64,000 nucleotides of DNA from Brachypodium distachyon (lineage: Eukaryota > Streptophyta > Magnoliopsida > Poales > Poaceae): NCBI RefSeq assembly GCF_000005505.3, contig NC_016134.3, positions 47,954,650 to 48,018,649 on the forward strand, in the 5' to 3' direction. The notes under the pieces were generated by a model. The model worked only from the letters and a program-made list of their open reading frames with translations, had not been told where the DNA came from and did not search any database. Made by a program: the position numbers and the translations under genes. Shown one piece after another: positions 1 through 13,200 of the stretch; within the stretch, counting starts at the first letter, position 1, and each line of letters opens with the position of its first letter.

Positions 1-2229
1 GCTAAACCAAATGAAGGAAAACAGATCATATGACTGAGTTTACGGCAGACAGTAGGTAGGTAGTACCTCATGACTGGAAATAGTCGAGGACGGTGTATAA
101 ATTAAATACGGTTTCTGCTGACGCCTCACGGTTACACACACACAAGACAGATGGTGATTACAAACTCTGTCTAACGGAAACACAAATTAACAAATAAACT
201 CAGTCGCCAGATCGAACTTGCATCTACTTAACCATTAGGATGGGAGGAACAAAACTGCCTTGAAGCGTGCCGGCTCAGGATGCAAGACGCGTCCCCGGAC
301 GGCGAGGCCCCCGGCAGCTGGCAGCAACAGCACCCGGCTCGCCGGCGTCCGCGGCTTCCTCGACAAGGCCAAGGCGGACCACGTGGCATGGCACTGTGAC
401 ATGTGTGGCCCTGCTGCTGGCAAGAAGAAGAAAGCCGCCGCCGACGACCAAATCTCCGAGGGAAGCACCGCTCAGAAGCTCGTGGCTCTCCTGCCTGTGC
501 TTCTCAATCGTGCATTATCTGCGGCTCCCGCTTCTAAATAAATAATCCTTCACCCAGCTGCCACAAGCACTGAATTAATTTTTTTTTTAATTGGCACATT
601 CAATTTTTCCCTTTTCGGTCTGGACACATCAAGACAATAATAACCCTAGCCGTGGAGCTTTTCGTTTTGATTGTATCGGTATATTGTAATTATTCTATGA
701 ATCAATAAAACCAAGCCGAATTGTTCTAAAAAAAAGCAATGAATGTGATTCTTTTTCTTTCTTTTCTTTTTCAAAAAGCGCGTTTTGATTGTACCAGTAT
801 CGGTAAGGGTTAGGCGCATCGGCGGCGACCTGCGGGCGGCGGAGGAAGCCAAAGTGGCGAGGCGGTTCAACCCTTCCGTTGCTGGGGCCATGATTGTGGT
901 AAGGGTTAGGCGCATCCAGGAGCATCCTGGACTATATTGGGCAGAACAAGATGGCAGATTTTTTAACCAAGTCATCTTGTACACCATGTCAAAATAGATG
1001 CATAAAGATTGTATGTAATTGGTTGTTGCCTGATTACGTTCCTGCTTGCGTGCAGAGTGTAGCTGATCGACGAGGATCGATGTTGCGTGCAATATATGGT
1101 CTGGTCGATTAAATGCAATCTCCTTTCAAATGAAATGAAATTTATCAAAAGGAAAAGTGCAGGTCGGTTAATAAAACGCGCTCATATACTGCTGCAACAA
1201 TTAGCTGTGGCTGGAAATAAATAACCAATTAAACTAAGGGGAACAACTCAAAACTAAAAGTCCAAAATCTGGAAGTTGATGAGGTCTGGGAGCATTTTGG
1301 TTAGATCGGATTCGGCGGAGGCGGGAAAGGAAAGAAGAAGACAACCGGGAGTCGAACCGCGCTGTATCTATGTTGGGCTCAGAAGGTCGGCCCGGTGCTG
1401 TCAGTTGGGCCAGGCCCGTAGAAGACCACGCCTGAGCAGCCCACATAAATGAGAAGTGGCTGGCGGCGGAAGGGCGTGGACTCGTGGTCGCGGGGATTGG
1501 GAAGAAAAAAGAAATAGATCCATGAGATCGAAGGGGCTGGCGGCCTATGCAGGGAGTATTGCTAGCTAGGGTTTTTTCTTGGGCCAAGAAATTGTATTGG
1601 GCTGGGCCGGAATTTATGTACTCAATATGCAACGATACGTGGGCTGCATATTCTGAACCGGGTACACAGGTATCCAAGGCCGGATCCGGCACTACCCGCC
1701 AGACGTGTTGGGTCTGAAAATTTCTCATTTTTACCAGACTCGCATGCTAATTGAGTCTAAACCCGTCGGTTATTCAGGTCTCGGGGCCTCATTGCATAGA
1801 CGAGAGGCAGTAAAAAGTACTGTAACTCTTATCACCGTGCACGTGTGAGGCAGGCACTGGTCCACTCCAGACACACCACTGCCATCGAGGACCCACACGT
1901 CAGTTCGAAACGGATAAGATAAAAAAGGAAAACCCTGGGCTACAATAACCAAATCGAGGTGCCAAGCCAAACCGGTGGCTCCTATTTCTCAACCTTTCTG
2001 ACTTGCTCCTACGGAACCAAGGTCGAAAGGATTGAAAAAGTCAGTCATTCAAAACCACTGATCAAGGATTCCTTTAATAAACCACTGGGCAGGGCACACT
2101 CCCACGCCTACAAATACGTCACCAGGCAGGCTGCCGGCCGATCCCCAATTCCTTCCTCGTCTTCCATTTCATCCCTGCCCACCACCACCGGAGACAAGAC
2201 GATCCATTCGATTCGTGGCCGGGCCGGAG
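1..2229. other. Intergenic stretch, no gene recognised
   Basis: No gene can be supported here. An open frame on the plus strand ending at 541 codes a basic, lysine-rich stretch, but its first in-frame ATG lies late and it matches no family I know; it could be the last exon of a gene starting left of the window. A 19-bp direct repeat (GGTAAGGGTTAGGCGCATC) occurs at 802-820 and 898-916, each copy preceded by GATTGT. From about 2000 onward the DNA is probably the promoter and leader of the gene starting at 2230. Confidence 0.5.
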
Positions 2230-2613
2230 ATGGAGAAGGTGAGCGCGTCGGTGCAGTCCTGGGTCGGCCAGCACAAGCTCGCCACCGCCGGTAATTCCAA
2301 CATCCAATCCCCGTCTTCCTGGCTAGTAGTTCTTCTCGGTCGATAATCGGCGCCTGGTTTGATTTTCCTTGGTTGGATCGATGCAGGGGCGGCGGCGTGC
2401 GCGACGGCGGCGGCGTGCGGGGGCCGGCGCGGGAGGCTGGCGGCGGCAGGGGCCGCGGCGTCGCTCGCGGGGGCGGCGGCGGCGCGCCGGTACTACTGCT
2501 ACAGCAGGGGGAAGCAGGCGGAGGAGGTGAGCGGCATGGAGCTCGACTTCTACTCGCAGCTGCCGCCGGCCACCGCCGAGGACGGCCAGGAGAACGAGCG
2601 CTGGAGCTACTGA
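2230..2613 (+). CDS. Small two-exon protein, unknown function (95 aa)
   Basis: I do not recognise this protein. The model is exon 1 at 2230-2290 and exon 2 at 2387-2613, joined through a GT..AG intron of 96 bp whose removal keeps one reading frame. The start ATG is the first in frame after a CT-rich leader. The product begins MEKVSASVQSWVGQHKLATAG, continues into a very alanine-rich middle (about residues 20-50) holding two short Arg clusters, then Tyr/Cys (RRYYCYSRGK), and ends in an acidic tail finishing ERWSY. The alanine-rich part could be a weak membrane segment or simply low complexity. Exon 2 is extremely GC-rich, as is common for grass genes. The evidence is the intact splice, the shared frame and a plausible leader; no function is inferred. 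Confidence 0.6.
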
Positions 2614-3555
2614 GCCCTCACCCGGCCCGTCGGATCGCCGCCCTGCCGCCCGGGGATCGATCCGAACGAGACGACGATGACGAAGATGATGACGATCAAA
2701 TTAGTGCTTAGTAGTTAATTAATCAAGGAGACTCGGGCCCCCGGTGACGTGGCAGTCCGTCCTCATCCATCCAGCTCAGGCGACGGGGTTATCTTATCTG
2801 CTTTCGCTTTTCATAATTAATCCCTTTGCCATTGCGCTGTCTCTGTCTTCCAGTAGGTGAGGTGGTTGATGTACAAGGCATCCTAATCCTCTCCTCCACC
2901 TTAATCTTCTCTATGATTGAAGCCACCGATATGATATACGCCCAGCATTGCAATTTGCAATGATGCGGCTGTTCCTTGTGGATATATACATAGATGATGG
3001 TAGTGGTGGTGGGTGAATAAACAACAGCAGAGTCGCCTGAGTTATCCAAGTTGTGCATTCTTGTTTTTAATTTCTTTCTTTCTTTGTTTACCTTTCTCCA
3101 AGCAGTTCGTTCTGGATTCTTTATGTAGGCGCATCTTCTCCTTGGAATCCTAATTGATTCAAGGGTTATCCATATTGACTACTACACTGGAGTGCATTGA
3201 TTCAAGGGTTATCCATATTGACTGGATCTCCAAATAAAGAAAGAAAGTATCTCTGTATATAAGTTTGCACACAAAACTGACAGCCACGGAAGGAACGATA
3301 CACAGTCATGTCCTTGGCTTCCTCGGAATTGCTATGCCACATCTTTGCACTTTTACTGCGGCACACGCAGGCAATTATAGTTTACCACGCGCCCCTGGTT
3401 AAATGCCATCTTGCTCCTGAGCTCCGCGGTACATTCGAAAAATTCTCGCGATTTGTACGTTAAAATACCAAATTTCCCTGAAGGATAAAGATGCTAGCTT
3501 AGCCTTTGTTTTAGATTATTAATTTCTAGTTTGGATTGGCACGTTTACCAAGACA
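2614..3555. other. 3' flank of small gene and spacer
   Basis: No gene seen. The first part is probably the 3' UTR of the 2230-2613 gene. It contains a 27-bp direct repeat (separate entry) and ends just before the tRNA gene. Confidence 0.5.
3154..3223. repeat. 27-bp perfect direct repeat, two copies
   Basis: The same 27 bases, starting TTGATTCAAGGGTTATCC, occur at 3154-3180 and 3197-3223, offset by 43 bp. This looks like a short local duplication and no function is suggested. Confidence 0.85.
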
Positions 3556-3627
3556 GGGTGTTTGGTCTAGTGGTATGATTCTCGCTTCGGGTGCGAGAGG
3601 TCGTGAGTTCGATTCTCGCAACACCCC
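3556..3627 (+). tRNA. tRNA-Pro (anticodon CGG)
   Basis: A 72-base cloverleaf can be folded by eye. The acceptor stem pairs GGGTGTT (3556-3562) with AACACCC (3620-3626). The anticodon stem CTCGC/GCGAG encloses the loop TTCGGGT, giving anticodon CGG at 3588-3590. The T arm has stem GTGAG/CTCGC around TTCGATT. The B box GGTTCGANNC is recognisable as GAGTTCGATTC. The gene is intronless and is followed by T-rich sequence that suits RNA polymerase III termination. It closely resembles the common plant tRNA-Pro(UGG), differing in the first anticodon base and in the acceptor. It decodes CCG, a frequent Pro codon in GC-rich grass genes. Confidence 0.95.
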
Positions 3628-3858
3628 TATTTTCAATTTTTAGGAAAATATCCTTAGCCACTTTGAGTTTTCTTACATACTGCCCAAACGCCACATATCT
3701 AAATTCTACTCTGCTTCAAACATGGCAACTCTGCTTCAAACATGGCAGCTCTCGCTTCACCACCAAATGTTCCTAGTAGCTCTATCACAAGCAGCAGCCA
3801 ACGAAACAACAAAATCGCTGCACAATCTTCTTCACAAACTTCACCGGCGCCTGTTTCT

Positions 3859-6494
3859 TCAGAACCAGTTAGAGTAGTCAAAATCTCGGAGCTTACGGAA
3901 GTGCTTCTCCACGTCTTGTCTCGACTTCTTCCACTCTTCCCTCTGGATGATGGTGGTCGCGTCGTCCCTTTGAGTCTGTGATACCAATGGCCCAGATTAG
4001 CTTTTGAAGCCTATCAGTACCAAGGGGAAATCTGTGAAGAGGGCGTGTTTACCTTGTCAGTTATCCTGAAAGACTCCCCTCCGTCGCGTATGAGCAGCAG
4101 GTCGTTCCTCCTATCCCTCTTCTTTCCTTCAGGGACATTCACCTGTCACAGATGGCTAGATATCAGTTATCGCCGACAGCCCACTAAAATAAGTAGCTTA
4201 CCTATGTCAGAATCAAGTTAATACATGACCGTTTCATGTTGTGGAAGTTCAGAATCACCAAGTTTCTTGATTTCAAAGTAATTTCTTTTCAATTTTGTAA
4301 TTTGGTGTCTGGTTGCATGATTGACAATCTCAATGGTTGACAATGAAACATGAAAGCAAGAAAGTCAGAGAAGGATTCACACCACAACCACAAATGTAGT
4401 TATCCTGCTTTGACAAACAGCAGGCATGATCTAGATGAATTGTAAGATTTGACAATGATGATGCATTTGATCAGAACCTGGCAACAATCATCACCAGTAA
4501 ATTAACAGAGCAAATGTACAGGCAGTAAAGCTACTGGTGAGAATATATCTTCCAGGGTCAGGGCTGAGGTAGCCCAATATTTAGATGAAATGAAAACTAG
4601 AGTAATTAGTCTAACATCAATGACAAAAGATTTCAGATAATCTGATTAAAATGAACTGTTTTCTTTAATAGCCTGAAGGAATTTAGGCTTGAATCATCTT
4701 ACCACAACTTTCGCTCTTGTGATTGACCTTGTTTTTGAGTCAATGACATAAATCTCCTCAAAATCGAGGAAAAAATCTGGATCATTAAACCGCCTATTTC
4801 TGTAGTGTTTTGTTAAGAAAACCTACAGGATAAACAGATATGAAATATGCAATTGAATAAGATCATCATGGAGAAGAATATTTAGGATAAAAGAGTAAGC
4901 TTGCATGCCAGGTGAGAAGAACTGCTGGCCTATACTGTAAATAGAAATTAAGCTGGAAGCAGAAACATGTGTGGTGCAATAATAACAGCCCCAAGTGTCA
5001 CATTGTTTGGGGTGAAATCAGCCATGATGATTAAGCAGAGCAGCTAGAACCTAAGCTATTTTACTTCCTCACGTATTTCTTATTTTAGCACCTACAAATA
5101 TTGGGGCTGCAACAAACAATACACTGCACACATAAGGCGAGTGAAAAATTGAAGTATAAAATATGTCACACAGGATGCTTGAAGTTTCACTGCTAAGTTT
5201 TATGAATCGCAGCTTAAATTTGCATATCGAGATATGAACTTTACATCACAAGTCATAACTATCATCAAGGACATCTCCTCAGTGAGCTACTATCGACATA
5301 CTACCACTGCAAATCTTACAGCAAGAACACAAGGGACACCTTCAGAATACTTATGGTTGCCAGCTTTCAAGGCAAAATCAGCTAATCCATCTTGGTTTAT
5401 AACGGAAAAAAGAATAACGGAGTGTCAGAAAAATACTAACAGGAAAGGCAACATACCTTCATAATCTCCCTCTCTGTCTTGTATAGGGGGTCGCGCAAAT
5501 GCTCAACCGGTGGCTCAGTTACATTGTAGCGGCCATAGTTTTTCTTCGCGCACCTCACATACTATGTTCGACGAGAAAAAACAGAGCAACAATTAAAAAC
5601 TCGAGGCCTCTTTACATTCACCTAAAATAGCAAAGACATGAGCACCTTCTGTGGCATCGGGGCAAGAACCCTCGGAATGGAGTAGACGTCGGTGTCGGGC
5701 TGCGTGACGTACATCTGTTGCAAAGGATGCCACATCGATCAGAATGAGCACGGCACGCACAGTCAAGTTGGAACAAGCCAGCAGATAAGAGTTGCCAATT
5801 GGGATAACGCAGACGTGTTCGATGAAATGCCAGAGCGGCGAGAACGCATTCTCGCAGACACGAATGGTGAAATAGCGCAGGAGATTACTCGAGAAACTTG
5901 ATATTGTGGTAGCATACAGAGGAAATGTCATCAGGATACCTCTCGGAAGTCGTAGACGTCGTGGTCGGGGTCGGGCACCTTGCGGATGAAGAAGTCGCAG
6001 TGGAGGAGGGAGATCTTGTGGAACTCGTCCTCGTCGACGGTGTAGTCGACGACGGTGTCGGAGGCGGACTCCCGCGTGGACACGAAGCTGTCGGCGGAGA
6101 CCATGGCGATGTCGCCCTGGCCCTCCCCGTCCTCGCCCCCGGCTCCCCGGGGACGCGGCGGCTTGACGGGGGCGAGGAGGCGGTCGTAGTCGACGTCGTA
6201 GTCCTGCTCGTTGTCGAGGTCCTCGTCGTCGCCCACGCCGTCGTCCCCGTCGAGGTCGAAGTCGCCCGCGTCGCCGAAGTCGTCGTCCATGTCGCCGCCG
6301 TCGCCGTACGCCGCCGCCGACACGTCCCGCCGCCCGCGACGGGGGAGGAGGAGGCGGAGGGGCGATGGCACGGTGAGGCGGGGCAAGCAGAGGGCGGGGG
6401 GATGAAGCGGCTTGGAGGTGGGGTTTAGGGTTTTGGAAAGCGGGGGCGCGAGTGGATAGGGAGAGCAGGCGGAAGCGAGCAGAGTGGTCGCCAT
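3859..6494 (-). CDS. PAP8: PAP8/pTAC6, plastid RNA polymerase-associated protein
   Basis: Six minus-strand exons (6494-5940, 5714-5646, 5561-5457, 4822-4703, 4142-4053, 3975-3859), all in phase 0 with GT..AG borders, give 351 aa. Residues 1-55 are rich in Ser/Pro/Leu/Arg without acids, as in a chloroplast transit peptide. About residues 66-105 are strongly acidic. The region from about 155 to the end is the conserved part: blocks such as DFFIRKVPDPDHDVYDFRE, YSIPRVLAPMPQK, FLTKHYRNRR and the terminal KLRDFDYSNWF match what I know of PAP8 (Arabidopsis pTAC6, At1g21600, 328 aa). PAP8 belongs to the PEP-associated proteins needed for plastid transcription and greening, and is reported in both plastids and nucleus. 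No enzymatic fold is evident. It is transcribed away from RAPTOR1. The assignment rests on recalled family sequence, not a search. Confidence 0.87.
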
Positions 6495-6581
6495 TAGCGC
6501 CAGAAGGTCTTGTGCCGTCTACACTGCTTCACTCTCTCAGACTTATTAAAGTCAAGTCTTTTTCCTTTATTACGAGAAGCC

Positions 6582-6641
6582 TTAGGTTTTGACCACATAT
6601 TTCAATTACAAAAAGCTTTAGGTTTTGACCACATATTTCAA
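6582..6641. repeat. 24-bp direct repeat near PAP8 start
   Basis: The sequence beginning TTAGGTTTTGACCACATATT is present at 6582-6605 and again at 6618-6641, a 36-bp period. It lies about 90 bp upstream of the PAP8 start codon, so it falls in the leader or promoter, but I know no factor binding this motif. Confidence 0.8.
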
Positions 6642-7307
6642 ATTTTGTTTCAAAAATTTAGGTCATTATTTTTTTAATAGCTAAAAATGCCATTTTCTGG
6701 GCCTCTGGCTGGTCCTGGGCTCCCAGCCCTGGGTATGCCCAGATATATGTAGGTCTGTAAAACCTGCATTTTTGTGAATTTTGTTGGTATATTTATAAGG
6801 AGTTTATGATTCAATCATACAAACATCGCCAGTGTCAAACGAGACCACAGGAGTGATGTTTCGAAAATATTTCATCCTCGATCTAAAAAAGTGACATTTC
6901 AAACTTTCGCATGGTCTGCGAGATGTAACTTTGACAACTAGTTTGCATCTGACATTGATGCAAGCTATCACGGAGGGGCCCTAGGATGGAGGACGTTAGG
7001 ATATGGTGTTTAAATTTTGGTAGACAAAGACAACGATGGATACGGAGAGGCCATTGCGAGTGGAATGGTCACCATTGACACGAGGAGGTCTCTTTGCTTG
7101 CTTAAGTGAAGTCTCTAGTTTTTTTACCAGGAAGTTTATCAAGGATTTTGTTATCCCAAACGGGGATAGTAGTTTCAGCGTTCCATACATGCAACATTTT
7201 TCTCTTGGACAATGAATTAGACCATTAGAGGTGCTAAACAGCGTGACGAGGGATATTAATGTCCAATTTCAGTATATGAAAATAATGTAGGCGTACCATT
7301 CGTATAC

Positions 7308-7334
7308 TTTATTTATTTATTTATTTATTTATTT
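7308..7334. repeat. TTTA microsatellite
   Basis: About seven uninterrupted TTTA units, a simple sequence repeat likely to vary in length. Confidence 0.9.
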
Positions 7335-9682
7335 CTCTAATAAAAATCGTATTTCCTGTGTATGCTAAATATAATTCCTTGGTGCCGCGGGCCGGCGGCG
7401 AGAATGGCCTAGAACGAGAACACAATGATGGTTACATAATCGAGTGTCAGCTGGCAGGCCGCCCAGGGAGCTGGCGAGGCGAGTGAAATGGGAGATCGAG
7501 CGATATAGCCTGGAGACAACATATATAGATCCCATCGACGATGGCTCGCTTTTTTCTCCAGCTGAACTGACATTGACATTGGAGTTGGAGCACGTACACC
7601 AAATATGGGCACTTCACATGTAAAAGGTGTCACTTTTATGTGTGCCAGGGTGTGTATCAGTGTATGTGTACGTGAGTAAGGGCCAAGCAGCATCGGCCAT
7701 GCGTGCATTATGGCTACCTAGCTAGCTTTGCAAATGCAGCATATATTGTGCCCTCTTCTATGTATTTTTTTTATTTTTAAAAAATATTTCCCAATGATGT
7801 AACTTTACACTCATATGCAACAAATTGTTTTTTGTCTAAATTGTCAGTCAAAGTTTGAAATACAAATCCATATTTACGGACAGAGAGGGACCGTATATGC
7901 GCGTATTCTGATCGTTGAGGCGAGTAACTAAATGGTGGTAGGTGTGCCAGCTCCTGCTCAGTTCCTTCCTGCTACCTGCCAGTGAGCTTAATTGGAACAT
8001 ACACACCAAATCTGGACACGACAAAGGTAATAAAACTCCAGTTGAATCACCAGCCAGCTAGATCGAGGCCGCTGTGTGCCAACTGCCATGTTAATTTGCA
8101 TAGCTAGCTGCTTGCTACCAGGCCTGCCGAACTAATTTCCGAGAGCATCGATCACATGTATCAATAGTTTTTCTTGGAAGGGTTTGACAGTCAACAAAAA
8201 TTATATGTCCCACAATTTTGATACGGTGAGAGGAGCACGTACCTATGTATTCCTACCGTACATGCAGTAATTTCACGTGATATGTACAAAATGGCTAATT
8301 TCGAGTAGGGTATTAGCGCTTAGAACTAATCTAGGAAACAAGCAATAACCATTCAAGCACAGGACGGAAAAACAGAGCAAGGAATTAAGGAGTATTAATA
8401 TGGTTTCCATCTTTGAGTTCCTGATCAACCTGTAGCTAATTATAAGCGTACATGGTAGTTGAACTTTGATTCGATTGGAAAAAAAAAATACAGCTATATA
8501 CACACGCGTTCTTAGCGTAACCGATCGATCGAGTAAGTTTTTTTTTTTGAGGGGATCGATCGAGTAAGTAAGTGTGCAAGATTAAGCCCTTAAGCAAAGC
8601 TTGTAATGGACAAAAAGATGAACACACGATACGTGTGGCTGGTGGCCTGCCAACAACGTTTGCGAGCAACACAGAATAAAATTTGAGGGAGATGTGGCCT
8701 AGCTAGCCACAGAGCTCATCTTCCTCCAATAACTGATACTCTACAGTGCTTGCTAGCTAGATCATGCATGCAGGCTATCCCCTTTGTATTCTTACTTTTC
8801 TATAAAAATGTATATATATGGATGGATGGATCAAATAGGACCAGCACGTACACATGTTTGAGTCTTCCATTGGGTCAACATGTACACAACACATGCAACT
8901 TGCGTTATAGAATATGCATCACAAGCACAAAAGTGTGCTTGGGGTGCACTAGCTAGAGCTGGCTAGTGGCAAATACTATAAGCTAAACTAAAGAATGAAA
9001 GGACTCTAGTTTTATTTATATACAACTGTAAAGATGGGCCTCTAGTTTTATTTATACGAGCGGTTTGTCTGTCAGATACAAAATGTGCTTTTAGTGTCGA
9101 AGAGGACTATCTAAATTAAAGTGGGGCATAAGAAGTGCTCCTTAGGGGAAGATGTTTAAAATGGCATACATTTGATGTCCATCCCATGTTTTCTTCGCTC
9201 TTTCTTTTTCGATCGTTAACAAAATCGGTTGCGACGCCTCCTTAGATGCCGACGGGCGCTACGATTCGTAGACGGCACTCCGCTGAGCACCGCAAAGACA
9301 ACAACTTGTCCACGAAACTAACAACCGGCGTCATTTTACGAGGCAATGTCGAGCACAATGAGTCTGTCAAATGTAGCCAAAATGTCAGAGTTCCGTAACC
9401 CCAAACAAAAAGATACACACCATGACAAACAATCACACGGACGGACGATGCTTCCCCTCCAAGTTCTTTTTCCGGCTAACTCCGCGCTCTCGCTGCCGTG
9501 TCCCGCGCGTTACATCCGGTGATCTCACCAAACCTTTCGCCAAGACCATTTACCTCAAAATAAATTAATAAATAGAACCCAACATGATGCTATCCTTGTA
9601 GCTAGCTCCTCTCTCATTTCTCTTCGTTGCTGCAAGCTTTGCATATGGGGGAAAAAGAAAAATAACAAAGATCACTCCAAAT

Positions 9683-9700
9683 AATAAATAAATAAATAAA
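9683..9700. repeat. AATA microsatellite
   Basis: About four to five AATA units followed by TATATAT. Confidence 0.85.
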
Positions 9701-9872
9701 TATATATGCTAATAAGAAAACAAGATAAAAGAAACAAGTAAAGAGGAAAAGAAAGATTCACTGAAGCCAAGCAGACAAGTAGACGGCCACGAGCCTGCGC
9801 ATCGCATCTCCGGAGGGAGGGCCAGAAGAAAGGAAGAAAAGGCAAAGGCAAAGGCAAAGAAGGAGAATCGAG

Positions 9873-10200
9873 TTTTTATAACCATTTTTCCTGGGTCTGG
9901 CTCTCTCTCCTCGCTTCGCTTCTGCTCTCTCTCTCTCCCTTCTTCCTCCCCCCGCCGCATCCCCCGTCTCCCCCGCGTCCCTCGACCCCCTCCCAAACCC
10001 TAACCCTAAACCCCACCGCCAGTTCCCCCGCGGGCCGGATTCGGCACCCCCGCGTCGGCCCGGGCCGATCGATGTAGGCGCCGCCTCGCGCGCCCCGTAC
10101 GCACGACACCCACCAACCCCACCCGCGCGCCGCCTCCAGATGGCCGCGGGGTGAGGACGGCGGCGAGGGAGTGAGCGGGAGAGGAGGCGCTAGGCGATAG
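9873..10200 (+). promoter_or_regulatory. RAPTOR1 proximal promoter and leader with telo-box
   Basis: A TTTTATA element at 9873-9879 is a plausible TATA box. It is followed by a CT-rich tract (9900-9950), typical of plant leaders. At 9995-10013 is AAACCCTAACCCTAAACCC, a double telo-box; this motif is known in plants from promoters and 5' leaders of ribosomal-protein and other growth genes. The transcription start was not determined. Confidence 0.5.
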
Positions 10201-13200
10201 ATGGCATTGGGAGATCTCATGGCGTCCAGGCTCGTCGCGCACGCGCCTTCTTCCTCGGCCTCGCCGCCGCTGCCCGCGCCTTCCTCCTCGGCGACCCTTC
10301 GCCGGGGCGACGCCGGCCTCCCCGCCGCGAACGGGCCCGCGGAGCAGCCGCGGGAGGAGGGGCCCGGCGCGGCGGCGGCGGAGGAGGAGGGGACGGCCGC
10401 CGCGGTCGTCGCGTGCCTGCCGCAGGTGGTGGTGCTGCGCGAGCAGCGGCACGAGGGGTTCGACGAGGCCGCGGCCGCCGCCGCCGCCCCGTCCACCAGC
10501 GGGCCAGTCTCCAAGTGGCGGCCCAAGGACCGGGTAATGGATGACGCAGCTCATGCAGCTGCTGCTGCTTGCTCCCTCTCGTGCTCTTCCCCGTTGTTGT
10601 TGTTGTTGTTCAATTATTGTTGTTTAGATTTGCTACGGTTGGGCCTCGGGGAGCTAAGCCCGGGGTTGTAATTAGCTGCGCACGTAGTCGGATGAGCTAG
10701 GAAAGGGGGATCGTGGTAGCTGCTGGTTGGCTCAGGCGTCTCCTCGCGAGTGTAGCATCTCTTATCATTTATAATCTACGGTTACGATTCGGCCACAGCA
10801 CTTTCGAGTCTACTCCGTAATGTCACTGGAACATCTCGGCTGCGCTAAACCTACTACGTGAACTGGCTATCTAGACTAGCGCAAGAGAGTTATTATTGCT
10901 GGCTGCGACTCGATGCCATCTGCTTCGAATGCTTTGAGAAGTAGGTGCCGCTTTACTTTGTCGCACTGTCTCTTGCTTTATTAATTAATGCAAACGGGAA
11001 CCGTTTTCGTTGTTGCTATGTTGCCATATTCATGCTTACTCGTTATTATTTTATTCCCTAATTAAATGCAGCATGGCGATCACCAGCGTGTCGGTAGTTA
11101 ATGGTTCGTATACGGAATGAAATAAGCAGGAACGTTATTACTATGCCTTTCCTGATGTAGCATACCATTTTCGTATAATGATTATGTTGGCCTTTACCGA
11201 CATATAGAAAGTTTTGTGGCATTGGACATTGGTTATAGTGATTTAACCAACAAAACACATTCTTCTTTATACAAATAATAGTTGAAATTACACAACACGC
11301 TTATAGGATTTTATGAATCCAGTACTCCTGGTTACATTAGAATCGGATGCCTAGACTCATATCATGTTGCTACAAGGATTACTCAGTGCCAGCCTTTATC
11401 CTGTGGTGAAGCTAGTAGGGAGTTGAATGATGATCAAGATTTGGATACTTGTAGTAAGTTGTCACGGCAAAGTTTGCTGCCCAAGGTATAGAAGCCACCG
11501 ATGGATTAAGAAATCCTGCTGCTACAAACATGGCTTGTTACTGTGAACACACAGTGGTTTAGGGGATGTCAGATTGTTCTTATTGCAACGCCATCAAGTA
11601 ACAGATAAGAAGTATGGTGTTTCACCTCATGACAGTGGAGATACATAAGGATTACCTTGATGATAAAGTACTACTTATTTATATTTGCCTTTGTAATGCT
11701 TTTAAAACTATGTTTGAGCTCTTTGTTCAATTGTTGAAGCCCCTAGTCATGTTAGTAAGCTGCTCCTGCCCCATCATAGAAATCAAGCCCCTGCTAGGTT
11801 TGAAGATTATGTTTATCTGTCTTGACTAGAATGCTGTGTTAAACTGTGCTAACCATGTGTGTGCCTTGTGTCTGCCGTGGCTTTACTTTTGTTTGTTTAG
11901 GTTATTCAGAATATTTTTCTGTTTTAGTCATACATTTCAGATTTTTCCTTCTGCTTGTCTTAATGTTTGTTTCTACTCAATTATTTTCGAGCTGTTGGAT
12001 GGTGTTGTTTTCATAAGCTGTTCTTTTGTATATGCATACTAATAGTGGTCTTGGTTGCAGATGAAGACCGGATGTGTTGCACTTGTATTATGTTTGAACA
12101 TTAGTGTTGATCCACCAGATGTAATTAAAATTTCCCCTTGCGCAAGGATGGAGTGTTGGATAGGTAAACATTTGATCACGACTCATATGTAAATTCTAAT
12201 GATTTGATTAGAATTGACTGCAGTTTGAAATTCTGTTTCATGTTCGTGGTATGGAGCTCCATAATTGTTCTTTTCCTGTATGTGTCTTAGTTAGGATAAA
12301 TTTAGTCTATTTTTAATTAATTATCACTATTTTCACCATCACACTGGAATTACTTTCCTTTTATTTTCATTGCTGCATTTCCCAATGCCAAAAACAAGGC
12401 TATATTTTAATGGGAGGTGATTGCAACAAAGAACTAGAAACTACGGCCGGATGTTCTCTTCCATTTCACCAAAATATTTCATGTGGGAATCTGTATCTTT
12501 TAGGTCGTGGATGATATGAACTTGATTGTATTTCTATGTCATGGATGATATGAACTTGGTTTATTGGTAGTTTGATGATTATTTGTTGATAATGTTATAG
12601 TGTACCAGATTTAGACAAGCATGGTGGTTCATCTTTGTAGATAGAATAGTACTTACTTCAATATGCACTGTAGTTCCTTTGTGGCGTGCTCACACCTTTT
12701 CCATTGCTTTATTTTCAGATCCATTTTCTATGGCACCTCCCAAAGCTCTTGAAACCATTGGAAAAACATTACACTCACAATATGATCGATGGCAACCTAA
12801 GGTGACCACTACTTCATTTTACATAGATGGTCTTGTGATAAACTGATATCACTGCTTACATCTTTCATGCCCTAATGATACCTGCAGGCTCGTTACAAGC
12901 TTCAGCTGGATCCAACAGTTGAAGAAGTAAAGAAACTTTGTAATACCTGTCGCAAATATGCCAGGTCAGAGAGAGTTCTTTTTCATTACAATGGTCATGG
13001 TGTACCAAAGCCTACAGCTAATGGAGAGATTTGGGTGTTTAACAAGGTGAATGGTGTTAAAGAGTCAAGACATTGCATATGTTGCTGCATTATCTATCCA
13101 TCTATGTTTTTAATGAAGCATCCTTTTTACATTTTTGGTGCAGAGTTACACACAGTATATCCCCCTCCCCATTACTGATCTCGATTCATGGCTGAAAACA

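Larger units (their letters stand above)
6495..9870. other. Long AT-rich intergenic stretch
   Basis: About 3.4 kb without a supported gene; all open frames are short and unlike known proteins. It probably holds the PAP8 promoter at its left end and distal RAPTOR1 promoter at its right. Visible structure is limited to small direct repeats (6582-6641), a TTTA microsatellite (7308-7334), repeated CTAGTTTTATTTATA motifs near 9005-9055 and an AATA microsatellite (9683-9700). Confidence 0.5.

Noticed and set aside
260..541. Open frame of 93 codons with Lys/Ala-rich product
   Set aside because: It opens with TTG and its first ATG is late; no family match. It may be a terminal exon but cannot be supported.
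1300..1390. Sequence GGGAGTCGAACCG resembling an antisense tRNA T arm
   Set aside because: No matching acceptor or anticodon stem could be folded around it.
5925..6428. Plus-strand valine-rich frame over the PAP8 first exon
   Set aside because: It is the antisense shadow of a real exon.
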